In this document: piece after piece, positions 19,801-28,747 of the stretch | How the letters are laid out: every line of letters starts with the position of its first letter | Numbering within the stretch: the stretch's first letter is position 1 | From: an uncultured Saccharospirillaceae bacterium | GTDB taxonomy: Bacteria; Pseudomonadota; Gammaproteobacteria; Pseudomonadales; Oceanobacteraceae | Direction of reading: 5' to 3' | NCBI GenBank assembly: GCA_947503895.1 | Contig: CANNFT010000001.1 | Span: 186,001-250,000 of the forward strand | Length of the DNA: 64,000 nucleotides | Made by a program: the position numbers and the translations under genes | Notes under the pieces: generated by a model | The model's input: only the letters and a program-made list of their open reading frames with translations | Told to the model about the DNA's origin: nothing | Database searches by the model: none

Positions 19801-20438
19801 TGCTTGTAAAACTACTGGCAGCGTTGCTTTGCGCATTAGTAGCAGTCATGTTGGTGATCTGCGCTAAGGCTCTAATATCAACTGGCTGGTTCTTCAAGTG
19901 GTTGCGTGGCACGGTTGGCTTTATTTTTCTGACGGGCGCTTTTCTAGGCGCCATTGTCGCTGCCGATTTATTTACGTATTTTATCGTGGATGAAGGGAAG
20001 GTGATCGCCACACTTAGCTTTTCCAAAAAAAGTCCCCAGCTATACGATGCAGAATTGGTTGATGCAGATGGCCATCGACACCACTTTGAAATTGCGGGTG
20101 ATCAGTGGCAGCTGGATGCCAAGTTAATGGATGTTTCCATCGTGCTTGAAAACGCATTGCCAGCCTATAAATTGGATCGCCTGAGTGGTCGTTATTTGTC
20201 GCTTGAGCAGGAGCAAACCGATATTCGATCCGTACACGGACTGTCGGAAAGCCGACTGCCTGATACTTGGAATTGGTTTAACGAGACGAACCTATTTCCA
20301 TTTATCTCCGCGAAATACGGGTCAGCGGCCTTTATGCCAATGGTCGATGGTGGCATTTTTCAAGTCTTATTGGTGCAAGATGGGCTTAAAGCTGAGCCCA
20401 CTAACTCCAAGGCGCGTCTGGCAGTGGAATCTTGGTGA
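19800..20438 (+). CDS. Conserved two-helix membrane protein of unknown function
   Basis: 212 residues, starting at ATG 19800 that overlaps the fimL stop (TGATG). Two hydrophobic helices at about 5-25 and 33-55 are followed by a soluble domain of about 150 residues with a beta-rich start (IATLSFSKKSPQLYDAELVDADG, in part). Homologues next to fimL are often labelled cation/multidrug efflux pump, which the sequence does not support: two helices cannot form such a pump. Tight coupling suggests a shared process with FimL. A 40-base palindromic terminator ends the unit. Confidence 0.75.
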   Translation: MLVKLLAALLCALVAVMLVICAKALISTGWFFKWLRGTVGFIFLTGAFLGAIVAADLFTYFIVDEGKVIATLSFSKKSPQLYDAELVDADGHRHHFEIAGDQWQLDAKLMDVSIVLENALPAYKLDRLSGRYLSLEQEQTDIRSVHGLSESRLPDTWNWFNETNLFPFISAKYGSAAFMPMVDGGIFQVLLVQDGLKAEPTNSKARLAVESW

Positions 20439-20507
20439 GCTTAGATAGGGCGGCTGTCATTCGAAGAGTGATTATTGTTGCTTAGCCGTTAGGTTTAGAG
20501 AAATAGA

Positions 20508-20547
20508 ACCAATAAAAAAGGGAGCAATTGCTCCCTTTTTTATTGGT
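20508..20547. terminator. Bidirectional terminator, 40-base perfect palindrome
   Basis: ACCAATAAAAAAGGGAGCAA (20508-20527) is followed without spacer by its exact reverse complement (20528-20547). The core GGGAGCAATTGCTCCC is flanked by A6 and T6, so it can terminate both the fimL unit and the convergent SCP2-domain gene. Confidence 0.92.
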
Positions 20548-20558
20548 GTTTAGCGATA

Positions 20559-20873
20559 TTACTGAGGGAAAAGCTCACCCAGTTTAGTCGCTAGCATCAT
20601 GTCGCCTTCAGCGCGCAATTGACCGGCCATGAAAGCTTGCATGCCGTCAGTTTCGCCAGTCATCACGCCTACCAAAGTTTCAGTGTTCATGATAAGCGTT
20701 ACAGATGGGTCATCGTGCTGACCTTGACCTAGATCTAGATCACCGTCTTTGATAGCGATGTAGAAGTTGTCGCCGTCTTCGATGTCGAACTGGAAAACGT
20801 TTTCCATTCCAGCAGCGGCATCAGCGTTAAATTTGCCTTTCATTTGAGAAATGATGTCAGCAACAGAAGTCAT
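20559..20873 (-). CDS. SCP2 sterol-binding domain protein
   Basis: 104 residues, a stand-alone SCP2 domain: DIEDGDNFYIAIKDGDLDLGQG, DDPSVTLIMNTETLVGVMTGE and the closing helix with GDMMLATKLGELF. Members form a hydrophobic tunnel that holds fatty acyl or sterol-like lipids, and bacterial copies are often near beta-oxidation genes. The bound lipid cannot be told from sequence. ATG 20873 follows a good AAGGATATCAAT ribosome site. Monocistronic: it ends at the shared palindrome terminator. Confidence 0.88.
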   Translation of the reverse strand: MTSVADIISQMKGKFNADAAAGMENVFQFDIEDGDNFYIAIKDGDLDLGQGQHDDPSVTLIMNTETLVGVMTGETDGMQAFMAGQLRAEGDMMLATKLGELFPQ

Positions 20874-21181
20874 ATTGATATCCTTCTTATTGTATAGCTA
20901 AAAGCTGTATGTGGTGCACTTACACGGATGTACAAAAAACAAACAAGTGCACTGTGAATATCTGCAATGCAGACGGCAAGAGACTAAGAGAGCTGCCATA
21001 CGGAGTCAATAGTAAATCATACGATTGTTTGAATTATATCGAAACTGTCTATCCAGTGGCGGCGTTGTACGCATTTGATGGGTGGCAATTCGGCTCTGCT
21101 CGGCAAGTCCTTGGCGCCGTTCTAGCCCCACATCCTTAGGCCATGTACACTACGCGCTTTAAAATAATCTGAGGGATACCT
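20874..21181. other. Non-coding region between SCP2 gene and sohB
   Basis: 308 bases holding the divergent promoters. I see an inverted repeat GTGCACTT (20914-20921) / AAGTGCAC (20945-20952) with a 23-base gap, just upstream of the SCP2 gene, which could be an operator. A 76-codon plus-strand frame at 20909-21139 begins within this repeat, has no ribosome site and no recognisable content, so I do not call it. Confidence 0.5.
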
Positions 21182-22195
21182 GTGGAATTTTTATCTGAAT
21201 ACGGCATGTTCTTGGCCAAGTCTGCCACTGTCGTGGTTGTCGTAATGATGATTGTTGGAATTGTGGTGGGTGCGGGGCAGAAAGTGAAACCTGCCGCACT
21301 CAAGGTGACGCGTCTGAATGACAAATATAAAAAACTTAAAAACCAGATTTCAGAAGTGGTGCTTGATAAAAAAGCGCTTAAGTCACTGAAAAAGGAAGAA
21401 AAGGCACTGGATAAAAAAGATGACAAAGAAGAAGCTAAGAAACGGGTGTATGTTCTGGATTTCAATGGTGACATCAAGGCCAGTCAAGCTGAGCAAATGA
21501 GAGATGAAATCAGCGCATTGTTGACTATGGCCACGCCTGAAGATGAAGTCGTCATTAAAGTTGAAAGCGGCGGTGGTATGGTGCATCAATATGGTTTAGC
21601 CGCTTCTCAATTGGATCGAATAAAAGCGAAAAATATCCCATTAACGGTATGTGTTGATCGGGTGGCCGCCAGTGGCGGTTATATGATGGCAGTGGTCGCA
21701 GATAAAATTGTGGCGGCACCGTTTGCCATCTTAGGTTCAATCGGAGTGGTTGCGCAGCTTCCAAATTTCAATCGATTGCTAAAGAAAAATGATATTGACT
21801 TTGAAGTTCACACAGCCGGTGAATATAAGCGCACATTAACGTTGTTTGGTGAAAATACCGATAAAGCTCGTGAAAAATTTCAGGATGACCTAAAAGAAGT
21901 CCATGTGCTTTTCAAAGATTTTGTTTCTGGCCATCGCAGTTCTGTCGATGTTGATAAAGTCGCCAATGGTGATATTTGGTATGGACAGAAAGCTTTAGAA
22001 ATGAATCTGGCAGATGAAATTAAGACCAGCGATCAATATCTTCAAGAAAAATGTGAAGTCGCGGATGTCTACATGATTACATCTCCTAAAAAGAAATCAT
22101 TAGTAGAAAAGTTAAGTAAGGGAACTGAGTCGACATTAACCAAAGCACTTGAGAATGTTTTGACAAAGTCTATGTTTCAAAAGTGGTTTGTCTAG
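21182..22195 (+). CDS. sohB: Inner-membrane peptidase SohB (S49 family)
   Basis: 337 residues. An N-terminal membrane helix (about 14-32, ATVVVVVMMIVGIVVGAG) and a Lys-rich stretch (about 60-88, KSLKKEEKALDKKDDKEEAKK, in part) come before the S49 peptidase domain. Catalytic Ser164 lies in VDRVAASGGYMMA and the general-base Lys216 in TAGEYKRTLT; the 52-residue gap fits the SppA/SohB dyad. It is thought to degrade signal peptides or periplasmic peptides at the membrane. Start GTG 21182 follows GAGGGA. No partner gene is evident. Confidence 0.93.
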   Translation: MEFLSEYGMFLAKSATVVVVVMMIVGIVVGAGQKVKPAALKVTRLNDKYKKLKNQISEVVLDKKALKSLKKEEKALDKKDDKEEAKKRVYVLDFNGDIKASQAEQMRDEISALLTMATPEDEVVIKVESGGGMVHQYGLAASQLDRIKAKNIPLTVCVDRVAASGGYMMAVVADKIVAAPFAILGSIGVVAQLPNFNRLLKKNDIDFEVHTAGEYKRTLTLFGENTDKAREKFQDDLKEVHVLFKDFVSGHRSSVDVDKVANGDIWYGQKALEMNLADEIKTSDQYLQEKCEVADVYMITSPKKKSLVEKLSKGTESTLTKALENVLTKSMFQKWFV

Positions 22196-22395
22196 ACCTT
22201 ACTGGAGACAAGCTCAGTCCAATTTAAAAGTTAAGTTTACCGATCGTCAAGCTGGTGAGCAGGACTTCGGATATTGATTTTTGTTAGGCAACTAAGAGAT
22301 CTATTTACTTGGTTGTAACGGTAACTGTGACGGCGGTTTGAGTAGTGTCTTAATCCGCTTCTGGTCAGTGATAAAATAAAAAACGGGAGGGCTGT

Positions 22396-23382
22396 ATGGA
22401 TTATTTAGCTTATGTTGTTGATGAGGTAGAAGGTCAATATCAAGGACGTGTTAAAACACTGAATACCGTGGACTTACCTGATAATGATGTTCTGATAAAA
22501 GTCCAATACAGCTCTTTAAATTTTAAAGATGCGTTGTCTTCTAGTGGCAATAAAGGTGTGACTCGACAGTTTCCGCATACTCCGGGAATTGATGTGGCTG
22601 GCCAGATCATTTCCGATAAGACGGGTCAGTTTAGCGAAGGGCAGTCAGTTCTGGTGATTGGCTATGATTTGGGTATGAATACGGCAGGTGGATTTGGTCA
22701 GTTCATCAAAGTCCCCGCTAATTGGATTCTCACTATGCCTGAAGGCATGAGCGCGAAAGAAGCCATGGCTTGGGGGACGGCAGGTTTTACCGCAGCCCTT
22801 TGTGTTGAAAAATTATTGATGGCAGGCACGGAGCCTGAACAAGGTTCGGTTCTCGTTACTGGCGCGACAGGTGGTGTGGGGATAACATCTGTTAAGTTGC
22901 TGACTAAGCTTGGTTTTTCGGTTGCAGCATTAACAGGCAAGCCTGAGTCAGGAAATATACTCAAGCAAGCAGGTGCAGTGGAAGTGCTTGACCGCAAAGC
23001 CTTCGTTGATGAATCTCGCAAGCCAATGCTGAAGCCTCAATATTCAGCCGCCATTGACGTCGCAGGCGGTGCCACTCTCGCGACCATCCTAAAGGTTTTA
23101 AATTATGGGGGCAGTGTGGCAACCTGTGGGTTGGTTGACTCTATTGATGTCACAACAACAGTCATTCCATTTATTCTGCGAGGCATAAACTGGCTTGGCG
23201 TTGATTCAGTTGAGCTACCGCTAAGACATAAGCAGTCTACTTGGGACAAGATGGGGCGTGAGTGGGCTATGCCTGACTTAGCTGAATTATGTAAGGAAAT
23301 TTCCGTACATGAATTGGATGTTGCATTAAAAGAAATATTGGCTGGCCGTGTAACAGGCCGATATATTCTGAAGCACGACTAA
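22396..23382 (+). CDS. acuI: Acrylyl-CoA reductase family (YhdH/AcuI) NADPH oxidoreductase
   Basis: 328 residues, MDR (zinc-independent quinone-oxidoreductase-like) fold. Signatures include YSSLNFKDALSSSGNKGV and TPGIDVAGQI near the N-terminus and the Rossmann segment VTGATGGVGITSVKLLTKLG. YhdH/AcuI enzymes reduce acrylyl-CoA to propionyl-CoA; in marine bacteria this detoxifies acrylate from DMSP. No DMSP genes are next to it, so the physiological role is open. Ribosome site GGGAGGG seven bases before ATG 22396. Ends at a bidirectional terminator shared with the antiporter. Confidence 0.88.
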   Translation: MDYLAYVVDEVEGQYQGRVKTLNTVDLPDNDVLIKVQYSSLNFKDALSSSGNKGVTRQFPHTPGIDVAGQIISDKTGQFSEGQSVLVIGYDLGMNTAGGFGQFIKVPANWILTMPEGMSAKEAMAWGTAGFTAALCVEKLLMAGTEPEQGSVLVTGATGGVGITSVKLLTKLGFSVAALTGKPESGNILKQAGAVEVLDRKAFVDESRKPMLKPQYSAAIDVAGGATLATILKVLNYGGSVATCGLVDSIDVTTTVIPFILRGINWLGVDSVELPLRHKQSTWDKMGREWAMPDLAELCKEISVHELDVALKEILAGRVTGRYILKHD

Positions 23383-23393
23383 TGCAATTTGGT

Positions 23394-23436
23394 TGACACA
23401 AAAAAGGCTACTTAAACAGTGGCCTTTTTTGTGTCA
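23394..23436. terminator. Bidirectional terminator between acuI and antiporter gene
   Basis: TGACACAAAAAAGGC (23394-23408) and GCCTTTTTTGTGTCA (23422-23436), with a further TAC/GT closing pairs in the loop. The A-run and T-run inside the arms allow termination in both directions. Confidence 0.88.
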
Positions 23437-23442
23437 TGTCAT

Positions 23443-24618
23443 TTAATCCCGTCGCAATCGTGATGACGGCGCAATGGGATTTGGGTAATTGAAGATCACG
23501 ATGTACGTTGAAATCACAAATGTCAGTACTGCTGTGGCTTGTATGACGTGCGCAGCCTCGTTTCCGATGATATTGCTTGCCAATGCTAAATAAGCAATTA
23601 ACAGTGAAAACTCACTGATTTGCCCAAGCCTAAATCCGATATCCCAAGCCAAGACCTTTTTCTCGGAAAACTGCCCCAATAAAAATCGAAATACCACCGG
23701 CTTAATAGCAACAACCGCCAGCGTGAGTATCAATGCGTATGCCCAAATATCCGCCAAAATTTCTAGCTTGAAGCTGGCGCCCAGTGCAAAGAAGAAAAGC
23801 ACCAAGAAAAAATCTCGAATGGGCTTGAGCTTTTCGGTCATAAACTGGGCCACAGGATGCGTGGCCAGTGTCACGCCGGCAATGAATGCCCCCATTTCTT
23901 TTGAAAGACCCAATACATGAGCTGCTTCCGCCAGGCCAAGACACCAGCCGATGGCGACGAGAAAGATATACTCATGAAACAAATCGAATTTGCTGAGCAG
24001 CGGTAAAATAATGTATTTAACGCTCATAAAGGCTGCCACGCACAAAATGGGTAAAGCAGATGCCGTTATCCAGATGCTGGGGGCTTCAACTTCGTGAGTG
24101 CCTGTTTGAACGCTACCCAGCACCAATAAAACGATAATGGCGATCACGTCTTGTAATAGCAGTAGTCCAACCATCATTTCACCCATGTGTTTGTGATGGA
24201 GAACCGTTGTAGGTAAGAGCTTTATGCCAATAATTGTACTGGAGAACATCAATGCTGCACCCAACACCAAACTTTCAGCGTGTGTGAATCCAAAGGCTGT
24301 TCCGCAGACAAAACCTATTAAAAAGAAAATGCCGGAGCTGAGCAGTGCAATCCAAGTCGCTTTTCTAAGAACGTGCAGCAGACTATTGGGCTGCATGTCT
24401 AGGCCCAATAAAAACAATAGAAAAATTATGCCAATGTGTGCGATTTCATTGAGTAACTTTGGGTCGGACACCCACTCAAAGCCTGATGGTCCTGCAATGA
24501 GACCCAGTGCAACGTAGGCCACTATGATGGGTTGCCGCGTGTACAATGACAAAGTGGCGAGTATGGCGGCACCTGAAAAAATAATGAAAAAAGATGAAAA
24601 TAGGCTAGACGGTTCCAT
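23443..24618 (-). CDS. CPA2-family cation/proton antiporter (KefB-like membrane domain)
   Basis: 391 residues from ATG 24618, supported by GGAG six bases upstream; the longer frame to 24648 has no such site. About 12 membrane helices, with CPA2 marks VLGAALMFSSTIIGIKLL and GAFIAGVTLATHP. It lacks the C-terminal TrkA-N (RCK) nucleotide-binding domain of KefB/KefC, so any ligand gating would need another subunit. It would exchange K+ or Na+ for H+ across the inner membrane; the ion is not determinable here. Monocistronic. Confidence 0.88.
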   Translation of the reverse strand: MEPSSLFSSFFIIFSGAAILATLSLYTRQPIIVAYVALGLIAGPSGFEWVSDPKLLNEIAHIGIIFLLFLLGLDMQPNSLLHVLRKATWIALLSSGIFFLIGFVCGTAFGFTHAESLVLGAALMFSSTIIGIKLLPTTVLHHKHMGEMMVGLLLLQDVIAIIVLLVLGSVQTGTHEVEAPSIWITASALPILCVAAFMSVKYIILPLLSKFDLFHEYIFLVAIGWCLGLAEAAHVLGLSKEMGAFIAGVTLATHPVAQFMTEKLKPIRDFFLVLFFFALGASFKLEILADIWAYALILTLAVVAIKPVVFRFLLGQFSEKKVLAWDIGFRLGQISEFSLLIAYLALASNIIGNEAAHVIQATAVLTFVISTYIVIFNYPNPIAPSSRLRRD

Positions 24619-24818
24619 CAAGCACTCCGTGGAGGAAGTTCGAATCAATTCGCGTCATTCAAATTGGATACACGTAAGACTGATACAAGATCCCCCTTGA
24701 GTAAAGCACTGCGCGACGATTGCAATGATTAATGCTTTTCTTATGGAAGACTAATGAGAGAGGAGGGTTGTGGATTGGCGTCATGTGGCGACGAGAAAGG
24801 GTGCATCGGAAAGATAAA

Positions 24819-24843
24819 GGCGCTTAGAGAAGGACTAAGCGCC
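24819..24843 (-). terminator. Hairpin after the cysI-DUF934 unit
   Basis: Minus strand GGCGCTTAG - TCCTTCT - CTAAGCGCC (24843 to 24819), followed by TTTATCTTTCC. The nine-base arms are perfect but the T-run is interrupted. It sits nine bases after the DUF934 stop. Confidence 0.7.
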
Positions 24844-24852
24844 GTTATACCG

Positions 24853-25335
24853 CTAGGCTTTGCGTCTAAACAGAGGGTCTTTTTTATCGTAAGCCATTTG
24901 ATAAGGGTCTTGGAAGGTTTGAAAATAGTTCAGCGCTTTTTCTGCTGAGAGTCCATCTTTCAGTGCGTAAGTATCAAATCCGCAACGCTTCATAAAGAAA
25001 AGTTGATCAATCAATACATCGCCAATAGCGCGAATTTCACCTTCAAATTGATAACGTTCTTTCAGTAGGCGCGCCAAGCTATAACCACGGCCATCCGCAA
25101 AGGCTGGAAACTCGATGGCGACTAACGGCACGGCGGAAAGGAGTGCTTTATAATCTTCAAGTTGTGCGTCTGGTGTTAATAGAATGCCGCACTTAGCTGC
25201 CATAACCGCTTCGGCGTTATTCAGTGCAAAATCACCGGACACAATTGCATTGACCAAGCTTGATGCTTCATCAGCCGAGTCGAGCAAATGCCACTCATCA
25301 TTCAAAATAGCGTTTTGATTAATTAGATTTTGCAT
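24853..25335 (-). CDS. DUF934 protein associated with sulfite reductase
   Basis: 160 residues from ATG 25335, chosen because AAGGAG lies seven bases upstream; a GTG at 25341 is too close to that site. The DUF934 pattern is present: LTPDAQLEDY, IEFPAFADGRGYSLARLLKERYQFEGEIRAIGDVL (in part) and QLFFMKRCGFDTYAL. The family follows cysI in many proteobacteria and is presumed to help siroheme sulfite reductase, but no biochemical role is established that I know. It overlaps the 3' end of cysI by 17 bases. Confidence 0.92.
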   Translation of the reverse strand: MQNLINQNAILNDEWHLLDSADEASSLVNAIVSGDFALNNAEAVMAAKCGILLTPDAQLEDYKALLSAVPLVAIEFPAFADGRGYSLARLLKERYQFEGEIRAIGDVLIDQLFFMKRCGFDTYALKDGLSAEKALNYFQTFQDPYQMAYDKKDPLFRRKA

Positions 25336-26980
25336 AAACACGCTCCTTAAATGGGGTGTGACCTACACGACGATACGTATCAATGAAGCGTTCTCCCTCG
25401 ATTCGGCTTTCGACGTAAACCGCTAGAATTTTTTCGATAACATTCGGCATATCAACTCGCGCAAAAGAAGGCCCCAAGATTTTACCGACAGATGCATCAG
25501 TGCTCGAGCTGCCACCCAGTGAAACCTGATAGAACTCTTCACCTTTCTTGTCTACACCCAAAATGCCAATGTGACCGATATGGTGGTGACCGCAGGCATT
25601 CATACAACCTGAAATATTCAAGTCGATTTCACCCAGATCATGCAGGTAATCCAAGTCATCAAATTTTTCTTGAAGCGCTTCTGCAACAGGGATGGATTTC
25701 GCATTAGCAAGTGCACAAAAATCGCCGCCTGGGCAGCAAATCATGTCCGTTAACAAGCCGAGGTTCGGTGTTGCAAAACCGTTGGCTTTTGCTTTTTGCC
25801 AAACATCAAAAAGATCACTGAGCTTAACATCAGCGAGAACCAGGTTTTGTTCGTGAGTTGAGCGAATTTCACCAAAGCTATATTGATCGGCTAGATCAGC
25901 TGCAACATCAAGCTGTTTATCCGTCAAATCCCCTGGAGGAGTGCCTAGTTTTTTAAGCGTGAGCGTGACAATGGCATAGCCCGGTTGCTTATGCTTAACC
26001 ACATTTCGCCCATACCAATTGGCGAATGCTTTGTTCTCCGCTAGGTGCGCTATGAGTTCAGCGTTTTCTGATTCGAGTTTCTCGTATGTCGGTGGGGTAA
26101 AGTGCCCTTTAATACGATTAATCTCTTCATCGGTTAGCGTGCCAGGACCATCAACGAGGTGCTGCCATTCTTCATCGACTTTAGCGGCGAATGCTTCAAC
26201 ACCCATTGCTTTCACTAGGATTTTGATTCTAGCTTTGTACTTATTATCTCGACGGCCATTAAGGTTATAAACGCGCAATATGGCATCGAGATAGGTCAGT
26301 AGGTGTTTCTCTGGTAAGAACGGCTTTACTAAAGAAGCCACTATTGGCGTACGCCCAAGCCCACCACCGACGTAGACGGCATAGCCTAGTTCGCCCGCTT
26401 TGTTACGGACGATTTTGATACCGACGTCATGTAGTAGCGTTGCAGCTCGGTCATCATCTTCATGACTGTTCACAGCAATTTTAAATTTGCGAGGTAAGAA
26501 CGCGAATTCTGGGTGGAAGGTGGACCACTGGCGAATAATTTCGCAGTAAGGTCTAGGGTCCACCAGTTCCCCGTCAACCACACCGGCGTATTGGTCAGTA
26601 GTGGTATTTCGAATGCAGTTTCCGCTGGTTTGAATAGCGTGCATTTGTACGCTAGCCAACTCTTCTAGAATATCGGGTACACGTGCAAGCTCTGGCCAAT
26701 TGAATTGAACATTGGTACGTGTACTAATGTGTGCGTAACCCTTGTCGTAGGTACGAGCAATGTGCGCCAATTTGCGCACCTGGTCACTGGACATCAGTCC
26801 ATAGGGTACAGCCACGCGTAGCATGGGTGCATAGCGTTGTACATATAACCCATTTTGAAGGCGAAGAGGTAAAAATTGCTCTTCTGTTAACTCACCAGCA
26901 AGGTAGCGTTCCGTTTGCTCTCGGAACTGCGCAACTCGCTCATCAACGATGCGCTGGTCGTAATTATCATACTTATACAT
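25319..26980 (-). CDS. cysI: Assimilatory sulfite (nitrite/sulfite) reductase hemoprotein
   Basis: 553 residues, single-polypeptide siroheme reductase of the NirA/CysI superfamily. Two ferredoxin-like half domains are visible, and the Fe4S4-siroheme ligands are Cys416-x5-Cys422 (CCPGGDFC) and Cys459-x3-Cys463 (GCMNACGHHHIGHIG). It reduces sulfite to sulfide for cysteine synthesis. No CysJ flavoprotein gene adjoins, so ferredoxin or another donor is likely, as in pseudomonads. A 17-base element upstream (27045-27061) is nearly identical to one upstream of cysH. Confidence 0.94.
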   Translation of the reverse strand: MYKYDNYDQRIVDERVAQFREQTERYLAGELTEEQFLPLRLQNGLYVQRYAPMLRVAVPYGLMSSDQVRKLAHIARTYDKGYAHISTRTNVQFNWPELARVPDILEELASVQMHAIQTSGNCIRNTTTDQYAGVVDGELVDPRPYCEIIRQWSTFHPEFAFLPRKFKIAVNSHEDDDRAATLLHDVGIKIVRNKAGELGYAVYVGGGLGRTPIVASLVKPFLPEKHLLTYLDAILRVYNLNGRRDNKYKARIKILVKAMGVEAFAAKVDEEWQHLVDGPGTLTDEEINRIKGHFTPPTYEKLESENAELIAHLAENKAFANWYGRNVVKHKQPGYAIVTLTLKKLGTPPGDLTDKQLDVAADLADQYSFGEIRSTHEQNLVLADVKLSDLFDVWQKAKANGFATPNLGLLTDMICCPGGDFCALANAKSIPVAEALQEKFDDLDYLHDLGEIDLNISGCMNACGHHHIGHIGILGVDKKGEEFYQVSLGGSSSTDASVGKILGPSFARVDMPNVIEKILAVYVESRIEGERFIDTYRRVGHTPFKERVYAKSN

Positions 26981-27044
26981 AGTTCTACCTGGTCTAAGCC
27001 CAGCGTGAGGCGCTGGTTGGACTAATCCACGATGGCGCGCACCA

Positions 27045-27061
27045 TATCAAAACTTACTTAT
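27045..27061 (-). promoter_or_regulatory. Shared cys control element upstream of cysI
   Basis: Plus-strand TATCAAAACTTACTTAT matches TATCAAAGCTGGCTTAT before cysH (36221-36237) at 14 of 17 positions, in the same orientation relative to its gene, 65 bases upstream of the cysI ATG. It may be a CysB-dependent promoter or activator site; cysB itself is encoded in this window. Motif resemblance only. Confidence 0.4.
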
Positions 27062-27085
27062 ACAGAAAACGAATATTTTTCTATA
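27059..27085. repeat. Inverted repeat upstream of cysI
   Basis: TATA-C-AGAAAA (27059-27069) and TTTTCTATA (27077-27085) form a nearly perfect dyad directly beside the shared cys element. A LysR-type activator such as CysB typically binds A/T-rich dyads in this position. Confidence 0.4.
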
Positions 27086-27144
27086 AACAAATAGCATTCA
27101 GGAATATAAATCGCGCCGACTATGTCCAAATGAACGTTTCCTAA

Positions 27145-27885
27145 TCACTGACCCGTGATCATTCTCTCAGGATAGTCGCAAAAGACCGAGTCTACGCCCA
27201 TTTCGTAAAGTTCTTGGGCTCGGCTGGGGTTGTTCACGGTGAAGCACATGACTTTATAGCCCGCGCGCTTGAGGGCTTCAATTTTAGCGGGGTCAGCAAA
27301 CGGTTCGTAAAAGTGTAGACTGCCTGCGTCAATCTCAGACAGACGTTCGAGCCAGTTTGTGGGAATGACATCAATATTCAGGCCCCGCGGAAACTGTGGT
27401 AGGTGAATCCGTGCTTCTTCTAATATCTCAGGTAAAAAACTAGAGATAATGAGTGGCTTATCAGAGGGCCACTTTTCATTGAGTACACGAGCGACGGCCG
27501 CTACTGTCTCGGGTTCCCAGCCTAAGTGGCTTTTAATCTCTAAGTTCAGATTAACGTCGAGCGCGATGATTTCATGAATCACCTGCTCAAGTGTCAGAAT
27601 CTTTTCCCCGCTATACTCAGGTGAGAACCAACCGCCGGCGTCCAACTCGAGAATAGTCGACGAGTGGCTTTTCAGCATCAGGCCTTCGCCATTGGTGCAT
27701 CGATTCAGTGTGTCATCATGAAATATAACCGGCAGGCCGTCTGAGGTCAGGCAGACGTCGATTTCTACCCAAGTACATCCCAGTGACTTGGCTTTTCTAA
27801 GAGAGGAGGTCGTATTTTCTGGACAATGACCACACGCACCTCGGTGGCCAATAACATGGGATAAATGGTCGTAGTAACGATGCAT
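27145..27885 (-). CDS. Glycerophosphodiester phosphodiesterase (cytosolic GDPD)
   Basis: 246 residues, no signal peptide. The GDPD TIM-barrel signature is clear: HRGACGHCPENT (His14, Arg15, Glu24), VEIDVCLTSDGLPVIFHDDTLNRCTNG (in part) with the metal-binding Glu-x-Asp, and LNLEIKSH. It hydrolyses deacylated phospholipid glycerophosphodiesters to sn-glycerol 3-phosphate and an alcohol. The lack of a secretion signal suggests UgpQ rather than GlpQ type. ATG 27885 follows GGAGCACTC. Monocistronic, divergent from nfuA. Confidence 0.92.
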   Translation of the reverse strand: MHRYYDHLSHVIGHRGACGHCPENTTSSLRKAKSLGCTWVEIDVCLTSDGLPVIFHDDTLNRCTNGEGLMLKSHSSTILELDAGGWFSPEYSGEKILTLEQVIHEIIALDVNLNLEIKSHLGWEPETVAAVARVLNEKWPSDKPLIISSFLPEILEEARIHLPQFPRGLNIDVIPTNWLERLSEIDAGSLHFYEPFADPAKIEALKRAGYKVMCFTVNNPSRAQELYEMGVDSVFCDYPERMITGQ

Positions 27886-28078
27886 GAGTGCTCCTTTGCG
27901 AAGCAGTGTATGTAACGCATATTGGGGTATTGTGACAAGTCACTCGTTCGGTTTATTACATGATTTGGCTTGGTTATTAACAACTATGAGTCTAAGAGTA
28001 ATACCTGAGTAATCAACTAGGGATTTTAATTGTTGGTAATAATCAGTAAAATTGCGCAAAACCTTAAGAGAATGCGAA

Positions 28079-28657
28079 ATGTTAACCATAACCGATACCG
28101 CAAGAGATTACCTGATAGAGCTGCTGTCTAAGCAAAGCACGCCCGGTATGGCGGTTCGCGTTTTCATTACACAGCCCGGCACACCCTATGCGGAGACCTG
28201 TTTAGCATACTGTCGTCCGGACGAAGTAAACGAAAATGATGAAATTCAACAATATGATGAGCTTAGAGCGTATCTCGATAAACAAAGCGTCCCTTATTTA
28301 GAAGATGCAAAGATTGACTTTGCAAAAGACAAAATGGGTGGGCAGCTCACGATTAAAGCGCCTAATGCTAAAATGCCAAAGGTCAATAAAGACAGCCCTA
28401 TTGAAGATCAAATAACCTACATCCTCTACAACGAAGTGAACCCGGGTCTAGCCTCTCATGGCGGCGAAGTGAAGCTAGTTGAGGTGACAGAGCAAGGTGT
28501 CGCTGTTTTGGAGTTTGGTGGTGGGTGCCAAGGGTGCAGTGCAGTAGACGTGACATTGAAAGAAGGTATTGAAAAAACATTGATGTCTAAATTGCCCTCG
28601 TTAACCGGTGTCCGTGACGTGACGGATCATACTCAGGCTGATAACGCCTATATGTAA
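28079..28657 (+). CDS. nfuA: Fe-S biogenesis protein NfuA
   Basis: 192 residues from ATG 28079 (E. coli NfuA has 191); an upstream TTG at 28052 would add nine unconserved residues. The N-terminal degenerate A-type domain (about 1-95) is followed by the NifU-like domain with the cluster ligands Cys150 and Cys153 in [17 protein letters not shown]. As a homodimer it carries a [4Fe-4S] cluster to target enzymes such as lipoate synthase and aconitase, mainly under oxidative or iron stress. Followed by a shared bidirectional terminator. Confidence 0.95.
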   Translation: MLTITDTARDYLIELLSKQSTPGMAVRVFITQPGTPYAETCLAYCRPDEVNENDEIQQYDELRAYLDKQSVPYLEDAKIDFAKDKMGGQLTIKAPNAKMPKVNKDSPIEDQITYILYNEVNPGLASHGGEVKLVEVTEQGVAVLEFGGGCQGCSAVDVTLKEGIEKTLMSKLPSLTGVRDVTDHTQADNAYM

Positions 28658-28683
28658 TAGAACCGTTTGATTTCGCCGATTTA

Positions 28684-28720
28684 AAAATAAAAAAGCCCAC
28701 ATAGTGGGCTTTTTTATTTT
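28684..28720. terminator. Bidirectional terminator between nfuA and purK
   Basis: AAAATAAAAAAGCCCAC (28684-28700), loop ATA, GTGGGCTTTTTTATTTT (28704-28720). The 17-base arms are perfect with A/T runs on both sides. Confidence 0.93.
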
Positions 28721-28747
28721 GCGGATGTTACATGGGCGTTCAGTGCA

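Noticed and set aside
20909..21139. 76-codon plus-strand frame before sohB
   Set aside because: No ribosome site, starts within an inverted repeat, unusual cysteine-rich composition without a motif; it looks like promoter DNA.
24754..24948. Plus-strand frame with a strong GAGGAGG-like start
   Set aside because: It reads antisense into the DUF934 gene and across its terminator hairpin; the product has no known features.
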